Assembly (NCBI GenBank): GCA_019914945.1
Contig: CM034100.1
Span: 2,121,209 to 2,185,208 of the forward strand
DNA from: Typha latifolia
Taxonomy: Eukaryota > Streptophyta > Magnoliopsida > Poales > Typhaceae
Length of the DNA: 64,000 bases
Direction: 5' to 3'
The notes below the pieces were generated by a model that worked only from the letters and a program-made list of their open reading frames with translations, was not told where the DNA came from and did no database searches. Below, piece after piece: positions 13,701 to 28,700 of the stretch (the first letter of the stretch is position 1; the number at the start of each line of letters is the position of its first letter). The position numbers were made by a program, and so were the translations under genes.

Positions 13701-16700
13701 ACTTAACACTGAACCTACCAAAGACCATATTTTTTTGGGCCCCTATTTACCCTTACATTCTGAAATACTAGAATGGCTAATGATTATGATAGAATGTTAG
13801 ATGATAACATTGCATCTACGAAGAATTGCGGTACTCGCAGGTATCTAGTGAGGTGGAAGGGTAAACCTAAATCGAAAGACACTTGGCTCAAACGGGATGA
13901 GCTCCAGTGACTACACCAAGACCTCTTGGAGCAGTACGACAGTTCTCCTCCGAAATCGACGGGGTCTAGTTCTTCCCTACCTCAAGATGATGATGCACAT
14001 CAGAGACTTGAGCCTAGGTTCAACCGAACCTATGGATGCAAGAAGCATAGGGGCATGGATCCCGCATTAGATTTAATGATGTGGTTCTAGCCCCTACTTA
14101 TTTTAGACATTATTCATTTTAGTTTTAGATTTATTTTGATTTATTATCTTATTTTGTTCATGCAAGCCTGACCTCAGCTGTCCATTTCTTATTCATTCAG
14201 GAGGCCCCTAGTGGACTTGGCGGTGCTCCTTTCTCAAACTAGAACAATTCTGATTGTTAGGGAAAATAAGGAAAGGATTTGTCTTGATTATTTTCTTGCA
14301 TGGTTGGAAATTTCGAGACTTAATTTGACTATTTCTATTGGTTGTAGCCTATTTAAAGGCATATCTCTAATAAAGAAGGGGATAAATGATTTTGGGTAAA
14401 TTGCTAAGCAATCTTGAAATCCATGGTGTGAAACCAAAGACCTAGAGGTATGAAACCGTAGTGTCTTCTTCCCCGAGCAGCCGAACATCAACACCGTCTC
14501 CTCTTAAGAACAGGATGCATCAACATTCAGCAAGGATGCTTGATCCCGTTTCCAACTCCAATGATGAGTCCAGTGGCCACAATTTGAGTGAACTCTTTTC
14601 TCTTCCTAGTATCTTGAGCATCAGATTCGTATACATAGAATTATCTTTAATCTTATTGATAATCTTATCTGGTTATTTTCATTAAGTGAGATTGAGAGCT
14701 TTTCTTTTTTATTTGTGCTTTAATTGAACTAAGTATTAATCTTGGAATCTCAGCCAAGCATCATAAGTATTTAATTGTTTTCCAAGAACTAGAAAGTAAA
14801 TGTTTGCCTTGTGATTCTGTTTTTTTAGGCCCAATTTTAACTGATATTAAATCTTTTCATGGAAAATTTAATTGTGCTCAATTAATTGACATTTATTTGA
14901 AATTTGAATGATTCCCTGCTGTCCTGATTCATTCACATGCTCGTATTAAATCAAAATATCCCATGCATACAAAGAAAATAATCAAGCAGTCCACTGGACT
15001 CTATTGACTTTCTGTAAGAAACATTCAGCCACCTAGTTTGTCTATTTTGTTATGAGATATTTTCTCTGTGAGTGTCCCACTAGTGCACGATTAATTTGTA
15101 GAAATTTTTTGTGGCAGTGGTACCTTTTCATTAATTAATATCTCAATGATAAGTATAGAAATGCAACAATATCAAACCATTATCACTATTTTCCTATGTA
15201 CTTAACATTCGTACTCTAACCAGAAATATGAAACAAGTTTAAAATGCTATGTCAATGCAAGTTCAAAATTGTGAACGCAACTAGCAACGCGATGATTCAG
15301 ATGCATATCAAGAGAAAATTAATTTGCATACCAAATTGAAGTGTTTAAGATGAGTAATATCAGTTCCAGTAAATTACCCTATCCAATGATTCTCTCCTCC
15401 TCCTTGCAGTCTCTGGTTCAAAACCCTTTATAGAACCCGGTGAACTTATCCTCGGGTACTCTTTCCTTGAGGAGTTCAGGGAATCAGGAGCAAAGCTGGG
15501 TCTTTTTATATCTGGAGATTGGAAAGCACTGGTTTCATGGCCAAGGCCAATCGACTCAAATAGTTCTTTTGCTACAGTTCCTCTTTTTACAGAGGGTGAG
15601 CTTATTTTAAGCGTAGCAACCTGCTTCGAGAGGACTTCAGAAAGTTGCTCCGCTGCTGCTAATTGTGAGTTCAGTGTGTTGTATACACTGTGCACAGATT
15701 GCGTTCGCCTGGATATTAAGGTCCAGCATCAGTGGGTATTGGAACAGAAAGATTCTTAGTCAAGATAAAGATCCAGAACTCAGCAATCTAATACCTACAT
15801 GACAAAATATCAGGAAAGAAACAATGCAAACTAATTACTATAAGAAAAACTGCTTTGAATAACTGTCAGCAAAGAAACTTCAATAATAGAAACTATATTA
15901 ACAAATAAGTGTTTTTCTGTATTGATAATGTTTAAAATGGGAAATAGCTCCTAAAAAAATCCAAGACTGATTCACAATAATTCAAGCATCTGGAAAAGCC
16001 AAATTGTATGCTCTTAAATTATAACTTATAAGCATCTGATGCTGACAAGACACATATTACTAAAACGCAAACCTTCTACTACTAGCTTATACAATCAAGT
16101 TTCATTGACAAAAGTTAGGTACAATAAGCCACTTATTTCAAGAAAGTCTGGGCTCTTGGCAAAGAATTCCTGTTACACAAAGAAAGTACTTCAAAGTAGG
16201 AAGTCTTAAAGTGACTCATCAAGAGTATGTATATTGCATCATGTATCCAACGATGGCATAGTTCAAGGAAGTTTACCACTTACCAGGGAATATATGTCGC
16301 ATGTTAGCCATCATTCCAGAAAGTTAGTTCACATAAAGATATATGAAAGGTCACTTAAAATGAGTGAAAGTGAGACTTTAGTCTACTTGAAGATATCCAC
16401 CAAGCCATATATGTCTGACTCAGGTCAATTGTAATCAACCTTTTGTTTTTACCTTATAACTCCATTCAATTAGCTGAACTTGACTGCAAATGTCTTCAAT
16501 AAGAATTTGCAGCACCTAGCTGTAAGAGCTAGGAGCTGCCAGCATGTTTTATAAGCCGTACAACCAGCAAGTGAACAATAAAGATCTCAGCAAGCATGAG
16601 CAACAGATGCAGATAGCAAAACTGTGCAAATAAAATTGTTCCAAGGTAAACTTCTCAAGCATACAAGTCTGTTAAAAAAATGAATTAAAACAAGAATAAC

Positions 16701-19700
16701 TTAACCTTCTAAATTTTTAATCTTACAGTTATTTGGTTTTCTGTTTTATATTGACTCCCATTAAACATGATCTAAGTCAAATCACATGAACGTAATAAGG
16801 CATTTCTGGTAAAGAATGCTTAGCATACCTTGAAAGTCCAGTATTGACTTGCAAAGCTCTACAACGAGGCATAGCTCTTCCAAATTCACCAAACCTGTTT
16901 ATCTCAAGAGTATTGAAGTGCCTCTCCAGCTCTATAAGCTGATTTGTCAAGTTCTAAATGAAAAGAGGACACTATAAAGAAGTTTACAGAGTACTGAAAA
17001 AAGAGAAAACCATCAATAAAAATATGTGCAACTCACCTGGTTTGCTTTCAGAATATGCTGCCTCTTGAGTTCAAATTCAGGATTTAATTTCTGCCGGTTC
17101 CATATGTCCCAATATTGACTATTAGAAGCTTGTCTAACAATGCCTTCCATGTAGATTTTCCTAGCAGAAACTGGAAAAGATATGCGAAAAAACATAATGG
17201 ATACAGTATATGCCATGTCAACAGCTACTACATAAAATTCAAAATTGAAATCCATCATATTCCCACAATGATAGGAAACTCATAAGAATGCATGCTAACA
17301 AATTCTGAAATTTATCATGAGATGAGAGTGGAAAAATATAGCCATGATAGAGCCTTCTCATGCAAGACTTGGATATGCCAAAAGACTGCCTTGCCCACTG
17401 CTTAGTTGTCAGCAAGGTACATATCGTGTACAGTGCCCTGTCAAAATTGGGTATGGTCTAGCCTTCCATATACTAGGAACCTAAGATTTTGTTCGTTTTG
17501 AGTTTAGAGAACCCCCTTGAAATGGTTCAGAGACCTCTAAACCGGTTCAGTAACCAAATATTTTTTATTCTTTTTTATATCTAATCAAGTTTACTCTCCA
17601 AAAAATTAAGACTAAGAAATGAGACTAACTAATCAAATTTGGAGCTTAGCCTCAAACCAAAAAAGGCCCAAAGGATTAACATAAGATTAGCACAAATGTA
17701 CATGCAAAATCCTATTAACGACATAAAGCCTAGGAACTATCCTCATGCATCCATTTGGCATACTAGGAGTGGTGTGTATACATGAGAAACACATCTTATT
17801 CCCACACATTTTAAGCAGATATAAGCAAGTGAATCATGAAAAGTTTCCAAGTAGTACCTAGTACTTGAATATCAAATAATAGATAATAGTATCTAACTAG
17901 TCTTCATTTCTGATACTTTTTGTCTTTCAAGGATAATTCCATCACTGCCTCCATGTCTCCATACTAGTTTGTAATCCATATATACAGTCTTACAGCTACT
18001 TCTCCTAAAACCTTTAAATTCTAAATGTATTCTCCATGCCTCTAGCTTAGTGTTCAACCATGTCCTAAATTTATCAATTATAACAGCATCCTTGGCAAGC
18101 ACTATAAACCACAAAACTTCATCCTGAATATCTTTAGTGAGGTCATATAGATAAAACATGGAAACTTGAATATCTTTATTGAACTCAAAAATGACTAATG
18201 CTCAAAAAAGAAGCTAATGCAGGTCCTAGATGCAACCTTTTATTATAGAAAATCTACTCGCTCAGCTGCCATGTACCCTTACATTAGTTGTAACTACATT
18301 ATACACGTCCTCATAAATTGACATCTAATTTGGTAAATTGTGATGTGTAAGACAATACTAAAGCACAATTATGCAACAACAAAATTCAAGCATATGATTG
18401 TATAAGATCCTAATACACGAAAAATGAAGAATATACATTTATGCAATTCTTCATCTTCTATCTCATTCCTACTTCTCTATACATGCCAGAATATGCTTTT
18501 AGGCTTTAAGCATTATCTCAATGATCATTGTTTTGGAATTGGTTGCATTGTAAGGGAACATTCCAATCTAAAAAGGGTTAGGTGGACCATGCAAAATCAA
18601 ATCCATCTTAGGAGCAAACCAGAAGCAAACGAAAAGGAAAAGAGATGAGAACAGGGGCGGGTCCAGTGGAGAAGGAAGAGGACATAAAGAAAGTGAATAA
18701 GGGATCAAGAAACACTCTACTATAAAATGATTAAAATCAATTTTAATAAACATAGCCAGGAAATGCAATTAAGACTAGGGTAAGTTCACCTGAACTGCCT
18801 AGAAGAGTAAATTATCAGTTGATAAGCAAGTACAAGAATACTAGCAAGGCAAAAAACAGTCTGTTATTTTCTAAGATTTTATAGATTATCCCAAAGTAAG
18901 GTAACCTCCAAGTAATTTGTGAAAGGTAATAATCCCAGAATGATCTAATTCATTCTCTGTCATGCCACTACATGATGAAGCCAATGACACAAAAGCCACA
19001 CTATCACACATCCAAACAATTATATATAATATAACATAGCTCATAAAAACTAGATAGTCAGGTAAATGTATCAACAAGGGCAGATGAAATATACACTCAA
19101 GTTAAAGTGAGCAAAAAGACTATGCATACAAACATACCCTGCAACTTCTTATTGAAAAGATCTTGGATCTTCATAAGCTGTTCATGCACTTTGTTCTACA
19201 ATGATAACAATGATAAGAGTAGAGGGTCGTGAAATTTTGGACTGAAACTCTCAAAAAAAAAAGAATTAAAAGAATTAAAAAACAAAACAAAAAAAAGAAG
19301 AGAGAGATTTTCAAATAGATAAACAAACTGAAGCTTCTCAGAGATGGTGGTCATGCTACCTTGCACATCTGGGATATCTGTGAAATATTTCGTAGATCCT
19401 TCTCTAATGTCAAAACTGAAGCTTGCTGGAAGACAGTGCAGGCATCCCTGAACCCGCCTTCTTGTTCTATATATGATAAGAGGGTATCTAGTTCATTTGC
19501 CATATCCTTAACCTGGAAGCAGGATAATAATCATTTATTAACTTTTTGCTTTTTCTAAAGAACTCGGAGTGGGAGTCCAACTCCACCCTCCTACCAGTGA
19601 TTGTTTGTAATTTTGTATCTACAATATATTTGAAATTTAAAAAAAAAGTATAAAATAGAGAGAATTATTAACCAAAAAGAATAAATACATAAATTTTTTT

Positions 19701-19735
19701 TACTAAAACTCCATCAATCCTAATTTTCTACAGGT

Positions 19736-19782
<47 letters not shown>

Positions 19783-22700
19783 TCACACTATAGTATTGTA
19801 GATAGAGAGCGTTAGAAAGATAAGGTAGGTTTTATCAAATGATAGAAATTAGAGTACAAGATGTTCCATTATATGTCACCCATAAAACTTAGCCATCTGA
19901 TTGTGAAATTATCAATACCATCATGATAAATCATCGCTTATCAAAGAAAGTTAAGGATATAATGACCATTACTATTTTATAAATTGAAAAACTATGTCTA
20001 AGTTACAAGAAGACCTGCTCACAGTTATCACACAAATAGAAACAGGAGAGTGTTTCCTCCTCTCGATGTAATTCAAGAAAGTTCTGACCTCTTGCTCGTA
20101 CTGCAAAAACGTGATATCAAAGTCCTAACTCTGTGCAAAGAATGCTGTAATACCATAAATAGATAGTGGACAATGACAACATAAGACAGTACTTTACTAC
20201 AATGTCCTTATTCTTGTCAGTCATGAGCAGCATAATTGCATATCAAGCAGTTCTTTCCCATGTTTGATGCTCATAGGTAACACTTCATCTTACAAATAAT
20301 GGTATATGTTAGACAAATTGCAAGTATGATGCCAGAACAGCTTGAATCCTTGTATGCTTGAATTACTCTCGAGTCTAGACCCCAATGACCATTTAGCTTT
20401 TATACCAAGTTCTCTATTGTCTTTTTCCAGCTATGAATTTGACACTAATCTCTAGAGGGTTGTCTTAGGCTGACAGACAGTCGAGAAAACTTGCAATACC
20501 TGTGGAGCCTTCTAATTTTGCTAGTTTGTGCTCAAGCTGACCAAAATTATATTGTTTTTGAAATGGCTCCGATGACGAAGATGTATTCCACCTGATATTC
20601 TTTATACTTAGCATATTAGGATAACCCTACAAATCCTGCAACAAAAGTATAAACTATTTGAATTTTGAAGTTCCAAGTTGATCTACAATTATTAATAAGA
20701 ACTAAGTGTTAGCATTCAAGGTCTTGGATTCTCCAAAATCCTCACTCCTCAACCCAGGCACTCTACACAAGAAAAAATAGTAAAAGACAGTCACCAAGGA
20801 AATACTTTATTATATGCGCATATCCATATGTAATTATCCAATAAACATAAACAGATAAACTAAATGCAATTTTTGCCATAAGATCCTAGAGAAAGAGGAA
20901 GGTATCTCAGTAAAATGCTGGATTGTTCCAAATTATGCATTAACAAATTAAATTAACAACAAAACCAGTTATATATAATTATTCATATAATGTAAATTCA
21001 CAATAATCTCAGTCTGATACTTGCTTATAAAGATTCAAATTTTAATTTCCACAATTATGTTATCCAAGCAATCAGGATAAATTTACCACATAAGACATTT
21101 TGGCCAGTTTTAAAACTAAAGCAGCACCAAAAAAAAACTATCCCATGTCTTTATTATTCAGTTTTAATTCTCTCTAAGTCTCTTCCAGCATGTTTAATGT
21201 CACTTAGAATATCTTTCGAATATTAAATTTTACAACAAAGTATAAGAATCTTCTGTGGCATGTCAAATAGCAAGGCATGAAATTTCAACAAATGTTTAAT
21301 CAAAGTCCACTTACGGAAGATCGATTATCAATTTTCCATCATTTTGACTCTCCATAATTGATAACCATCTAGGCTTTCTTTTTCTTCATTTACATTCCAC
21401 CTTAACATATTGAAGACCCAATCACTTTCCCTCTTTGCAACATACTTCATAATGTTCTATACAGAGATTTTAGTAACTATATTTGTACATTCTTTTGTAC
21501 TATACTAATTAAAATTTCTCTTAAAGCAAAACAACTAAATAAATGTAGTATCAATCAGATGCCAAAATATGGAAGAAAAAAATTGAGGTCAAAAGATTGG
21601 TAAGACAAATGAGTTTCTTCTTATTCAAGTCATGGAAGATATTCTATTTAAGTGATGCGCACTTTCTCAGACCAATAAGAATGCATGTCGGTTGAACATT
21701 AATATGAAACTCAATAAAGATCATCAAAATGTCTGAACTTCTATATGATGTATTAAGACAAGTGGATTAATTTATTTCGATACTAAGCTGTGTTAGCTTT
21801 TTCCATATAAAGCATGGAGTACACAACTCATAAGCCCTTAATAAAGGTATTGTACTGAAATGAAAAGGGTAATTGAATACATAGAACATTAATAAAAAAA
21901 ACATACACAATGCAGTGTTTCCAAGCAAACTCTAAAAATTCAGAATTTTAAAATGATCTCTTACATTATAAAATTGCTTCGACAGATCCTTTTCAGAGTT
22001 AAACATCTGAAGAGGCTTGTGAATTCTAGCATTCCCGAGGAAAGGATGCACACTAGAAATCTGTGACTTTCCTGCAGCAAACCCTTCCTGTACTGATGAA
22101 AGAGAGCCAATGCTTGCCGGAACAGTTTCGACATTTCCAGACCTCAACATGGAAGATGTGCGCCCTTCAATTTGGAAAGGCTTGGTTGAAGGAATTACCA
22201 TACTTGATGGTTCATGAGTAAAGCCCTTTGAAGAACTGAAAGATTTTGCCTCAGCTGAAAAGCTGTTCTGCAGGTGAAAGGATGAATTATTCTCAACCCC
22301 AGTACCTGTCCTTTCTTTGATATTACTCAAAGCTGGTCCACCAGAAGTAAATATCAGTGGTTTATTATTGAGAGTATTAGCACCGAACAGTTTCCCACCG
22401 GATAGCGGTATGGCTAAACCTCCATCAGTTTTAAATGAATCAACGACTCTACTCATGCTAGCAAGGGTATTTTCTTCCTCATGTAATGTTATATCTTTTC
22501 TCCCAGTAGATTTCAATTTCTCACCTGAAAAGATTTATTCACATACTAAAAATCAGCTCAGATGAAGGCCAAAACTTTTGGGATATTTTCAAATTCCATA
22601 CTCAATCAGCTTAAAAATTAAATGAAAATAAAAATAAATTCAGTAAAACAACATTTGGAAGTTTTAATACTTGCTACCTTCATGCAAAGCAGGTGACTCA

Positions 22701-25700
22701 TCAACTTCGTTCACCAACTCACTTTGTCCAGAAACAGTTGCAGGCAACTCACTTTCCAAAGAAAGGGTGGTAGATTGTGGCAACTCTGAAGGATCTGAAA
22801 TACTAAACAAGAACCTCAAGTCAAAAGATACGAAAGGCATCAACTGAACTGCCTCTGAGTCATCTAAAATACTGGGTTAAAACTATTGAATGTTAATAAA
22901 TTCTGTTAACAGAATGTGAAATAGAAAAGGTACCTTGCAACATGATACAAAATAAGCTTTCCTTCAGCGGTCAAACAAAGAAGGATATATTGTGGGGACA
23001 GTTCAACAAACTCAGCACCAACTTGTACATTCATTTTCTCAAACAAAGAGACTTTTTCAACACCAAAACCCAATATCAAATTATCATCACCATTTTCTGA
23101 AACAGAAGAATAATATCATTATGCTCCATAGTCCATAATAAAAGATGATTAGAAAGTGTATCTTCTATTTCTTTGATTTGTAAAATGCGCATATTGGAGT
23201 ATTGCATGGCATAAATTGTGTTGTTAGGCATTAATATCATCTTCATAAGAAGCTCATAATGTCTATTACAGACAAAAGATAAAATAACTTACTGATACAA
23301 CACGAACAGTGCTCAATGAAATAATTAACTCATGCAATTTCAAATGGCAGGTTTACATATTTCAAATTAGCATTCATCTGGTGCACATAAACATTAAATT
23401 AGAAAGAAACAAGTCAAGATTAGCATTCATAAAAAAGTATTATAATGAAGATAACCTATGCTAATAGCCTAGATAGGGCTATTGCACCCTGATTTAGTCA
23501 TATGAGGGACTCATGTGACATCATATAAATAACCAATATCTGTGCAAGCTAATGTGAGGTGGTGCCAATTATTCTAGCACTGAAGTTATATGCACTCAAC
23601 CTTCATAAGAGTTGGGACTAAGCCACTAAGTAATTATTTTGGAAAACAGGATTGTGACACTTTCCAGTATATCAAAATTTCAGACACCTTAAACCAATCT
23701 AAGAAAGCCTTCCCTAGAGGCAGGAAAATGATCACAAGAAGGCATTATACAGTAGGTCATGTACGAACTCAAGTAAAGTGCAGTAGGATAAGCAATAGCA
23801 AAAACTTTTCATCCAAATATACAACTTTTGATATAACAGTTTATTTATCAAATAGAAGTCACAACCACAAAATTTTCCACACATTTTGAAATGGTTTATC
23901 AAGCTGCACTTTTAATAGCACACAATTTAAACCTATTACATAAACTAGCTTCCACAACATGTAAATGCATGTTTTGTACAGGTAATGATACTTAGTATAT
24001 CACCTCACTCATACAGATTAATATGAATATCTTCATTTTTTTTTCTGATTCCTCCCTTCCCTAGACTCTCTAGAAATAAAAACATGAGAGCAAGCTATGT
24101 AGCATTTGACAATGGGGGCTTGGATATAGTCAACCAGAATACGGACTTATCATTAGTCTAATAATAGTTGAGAGTAGTCCCAGATAAAGAATGTGATGAC
24201 CAGAATTCAATATCTTTAATAAGATGGCTAACAATTCTGGCATATGATCAAGAAAATGAGTTCAAAAAAATATGGTACTTCAAGCCTTAATAATTGCTCT
24301 TCTTTCAATGCAAAAGAATCAAAGAGAAAAAAAATCAGGTGCAAATGAAATAGTTCTCTGATAGTCTGATTTACCAAGCAAAGGGAGAATAGGTTGCTTT
24401 TCTAAAAGTTAAAAACTATTTACCTCGTAGATCAATCCTGGGAGTGTATTTGTCATTTTGGAATTCAAGAGATAGCACTTCCCTTCTTTCGTCATCAAGA
24501 AACCACTTCAATAACAGAACATGTTGATCAACAGTCTTCTTGTTAGAAGCCAGCACAAGCTCCCTATTATGGAAAACATTATAGGAGATATAAGCAACAA
24601 TCAAAATATCTGAGAATGTCCAAGGAGAGGAAAAGTCCATTTATACTACATCAGCATAAAGAGCACTGGCAACTGTGCAGTAATATGGAACTCGGTACAA
24701 CAGTTTTTTCATAACTCCATTAGTTCAAGGCCAAATTCAGTGCTTTATCTAGATAATATGTCGGTACAGCTGAGTACTAGACAAGCATCATAAAGATACA
24801 AAGCACAAATGGATTAACATGAAAATCCATCCTTCCCTCACTCTCTCAGCATGCATTTAGGCACAACCATCATTCTCATGCTGCTTAACATCTACTATAC
24901 CAGGCAGCACTTAAATCATTGGTTTTCTATATATTAAAAGGAGTAAAGGACGCAATGATTTCATTGAATAACATTTTCACTAGCTTTTATAGACAATTGT
25001 AATGCAAAATAAATTATTACTCCCCTTCGTATATATTTATATATCAAAAAGGTCAAGATCATATCTACAGCCCCAGTAAGGTGATCTATACTAAGCATGA
25101 AAATGACCTCCTCAACTGGATGTATCATTGCTCTATTGTCCAATAGTTGGAAACTATTCATCTCATATTTGATATAAGGATAAAAAATATCCAAATTTCC
25201 AGAGACTAATAATATTCTTTATGAAAAAAAAAAAAGAATTGGACAATCCACATTACACTTATAATAAAATGCTATTTTCCTTGCACACCTTCCAGAAGTA
25301 AACCATTTGTAATAGTCAGTAACAATTTTATGGATTTGAGATTAAATCTCTAAAAAATCGATGAAACTCATTGCCATACATACATACATAGACATGAACA
25401 TATATGAGTGTACGTATGAATGTGTTTAATAGTATATATCTTGTGCTACAATTGAGCAATATATGTTCTAGAACTTCCCAAAAAAAGTGTACCAGTTTTA
25501 TGTCATACTGGTAGTCTATTAAAGTCTACCTTCTCCGAAAGTACCTACTCAAAATTATCACCTAATCTTTGGTCACTTTTAGTCAGAATTAAATTCTTAA
25601 AGGATGATTGACACCAACTCTCTATCAAGCTCGACATGCTGGCGTGCCACAAGGTACGCTACCCCATTCTGGTTTTGCAGTAGGTGGTATTGCATGTGCT

Positions 25701-28700
25701 ACTTCACAAATACCTTACCAACTGGCAAAAGTAGTGCCGATGGAATCTTGCTAAAGGCATAGAAAAATGCCGCCACTTACTACTAGGACTGAAACAGAAA
25801 GTGACTAGCTTTTATCACAGATCATCCACTGAATCTGCATCTTACAATTTAAGGTCTCCACATTTCCAAAAAATGTACTTCTTTATTAGGCAGTAGCCCT
25901 ATTATCAGCTTTGCTAATATGGAGATCTGTTTTTGATATTGCCTCGGCAAGTCAAATACTCAAATCTAAACTCTAAAGATTTATATGATATTCTAATGTG
26001 TTTCTTACTTCTTCCTATGCGGTCAACTCAGACATTGAAATAATGATACAACATCAGGTACCTAAAAGTTAAAGAAAGCATGGTGTTTTATAACCAAGAC
26101 TTCTCTTGGGAATGAAAATCGTGCTGCAGAGGAAAAGTAAGACTAATCACACATACGATGAAGTACCTCCAACAGCTGAATTATATAATTACGAAGGCAA
26201 TATTATAAAGTATAAACCAAGCAATACAGCATTTTATAATAAATAAGCATAAAACTGAACTCTGAACCTCAAATTTCCTCCTACCAGCGATCAAGATAGC
26301 TCAATAGCAGATGAGGCCCAAATCCATTCGGCAGTATATCATACAAAATACCTTCAAACAAATCAGGGAAAGAAAAGACAACTGGCTGGCACAATTCCTA
26401 CATGAATGATGAAAGAAACAAAAGGTGATTCGATCACATAACAAATATAGAAGTATTAAAGTAGTGAACAAAACATCAGTGAGCAAAATTAATGGTCAGA
26501 AATTTTAAGATGAATATATATTAACTTAGGCACCTAATTTCAAAAGAATAATCAAGCCAATTACGCCTGTGATGTCATCAACTTCTTAATTGACAAACTA
26601 TGTTTAAGAACATATATCCATGTTAAGGTAGACAAGTAAACTAAATGGGTTCATTGCATGGTAAGTAAGTTCCTCTCTGATCAGCTACATAGTGCTAAGG
26701 AATACAAGTCAGAGAATTAACCAGAATGAAGTCCCAAAGTAAAATCGTGGGGTAAGAAATCTGTTTTCACAGAAAAGCAGTAACAAATTAAATGAGTAGA
26801 TATGCACTAACCCCAATAAATTTTCCCACACTGTCTGCTATCACTTGAACCAAGTAACCATCCTCATCTCCATCTTCATTCAATCGAACACATCCCACAA
26901 TAATACTATCATGGCGCACCCACCCGACAGAATCCACTGACAAATGAAAATAAAATCCATGTGACGATAATTTTCTTTTAATAAATCCATTTGGAATCTT
27001 TAGGTAAACAAGTAGCATTAACAAAGAAAATAATTGATAGCTGATATTAATCAAGGCAAAGAAATCTCACAATTTCTGGAATAAATTTCAAGAGAAAAAG
27101 AAAACTAATGTATTCTTGCACTTCATAAGACACTTGAGCTGAGAGATATGAGAAATATTAATCTTCAAACAGGCAATATAAGGAAATTACTGGCTGAAAA
27201 GATATTGTCAACCTACCATGTTGTAAGCACAGCACCCTTTGTTTCATAAATAATTCTATTTCAATTTCTCATAAAACTTCATGGATTCATTTCTCATAAG
27301 CATCTTTAGATATTCATTTCTCACAAACATATTTAGATATTCATTTCTCATAAACATCTCAAGATATTCATTTCTCATAATCATCTTTAGATATTCATTT
27401 CTCATAAAACTCTTTATACATTCTATCTGAACAGAAGTATCAAGGCCTAGTACGAGGTTATATAAGGAACAATTTGATGACGAAAAATAGCATGGAAAGA
27501 TGCTTACCCTTGATGCTGGACCCCAAATCAGTATCATTACGCCATGATTGGAACAAGAGTGACATACAAATTTGCTCCTTAAAATTGGCCGATAAGATAG
27601 TTAAAGAATCTTTTCTTGCAACAGCAATAAAATCACCTTGCATACTCCAGTCAACTACAAGAAACAGAAATTTAAACTGCTACAGCTAAAAATAAAACGA
27701 ACACAATCATTTATTGGAAAAAAAATGCAAAGATTAGGTATCTCACAAAAATTAAATAAAATTTCTCAAATGTCGGATGCTAAACTGATAAATTAGATCA
27801 AGGTTTAAAAACAGCAAACAAGCAATTTCAACAGGTTTATGAGATTCATAACAGTTTTGCTGATTATGATATCAATTGATAATAATCATGAAGATCGTTT
27901 ACCTGAGGAAATTTTGCTTCAGAGGCTGTAGTTAATTTGGAATTTGGATGCCATTCAATAGTAATACAATTTAAGGTCAAGAGAAGGATTAGCAGATAAT
28001 ACAGTTTCAAATGTTTTCCATTATATTGAAGTGCCAATAGGAAAGATCCGTGCAAAACTTGTAATATGAGAACCAAGATTTTGCTATAGTTCAATTTAAA
28101 AGGACATTCCAATGCATAATCTCCAATCTTGCAAGTTTGTGTGCTTTCATAAGGACAGGAAGAATGAATCCTTAACTTCATTGCTGGAAGATTGCCTCCA
28201 TAACTAAATTCACAATCCGAAATTTTATGGAGGCAAGAATTACCATTGATTCTCCAGGTGGTGCCCACTAATAAACCTAAACTGATAAAGATGAATAAGG
28301 TTTTCGTTATTGTCACTCCAAATGATGCCCGAACCTAGTAAGGAAAGGGAACGAGGTCCCTGATTCTGCTTTTGGTACAATGAAACGAGCTTCAGTTTGT
28401 TACAAGTTACAACCTTGATAAAATTAGAAGAAAAAAAAGTTTGGATCAAGGCCCCCAAATCAGTTGGCCAAGCTAAATGGGCTTCAACTTCAGAAGTTTT
28501 GTGCAGTTTCGCCGATCACATCTCTGGTTTTGGTAGAATAATTGGTTTAACAAATAAAAAGATCTAAAATTCACCAAAAAGGAAGATTATCAGAATAAAA
28601 TATGGAAATTTCTTGTTGTTTAAACATCACTAAATCATTTGAACTGTTCAATACTTGGAACTTTTGGATTGTCTTAAGTTGATTATATCAGTTAATGCTT

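Noticed and set aside
9660..14100. Possible integrated pararetrovirus (protease, reverse transcriptase and RNase H)
   Set aside because: An integrase and a chromodomain-like end follow RNase H, the order of Ty3/gypsy retrotransposons; no movement or coat protein motif was seen.
22791..22802. First-choice acceptor for the 22678-22802 NUP214 exon at TTTCAG/ATCC
   Set aside because: It breaks the frame; the acceptor 8 bp upstream (TTTAG/TATTTCAG) keeps phase with both neighbours.
27256..27537. A repeat protein with 'MRNEYLKM' units
   Set aside because: It is produced by an intronic 27-bp minisatellite read through in one frame across a NUP214 exon edge.
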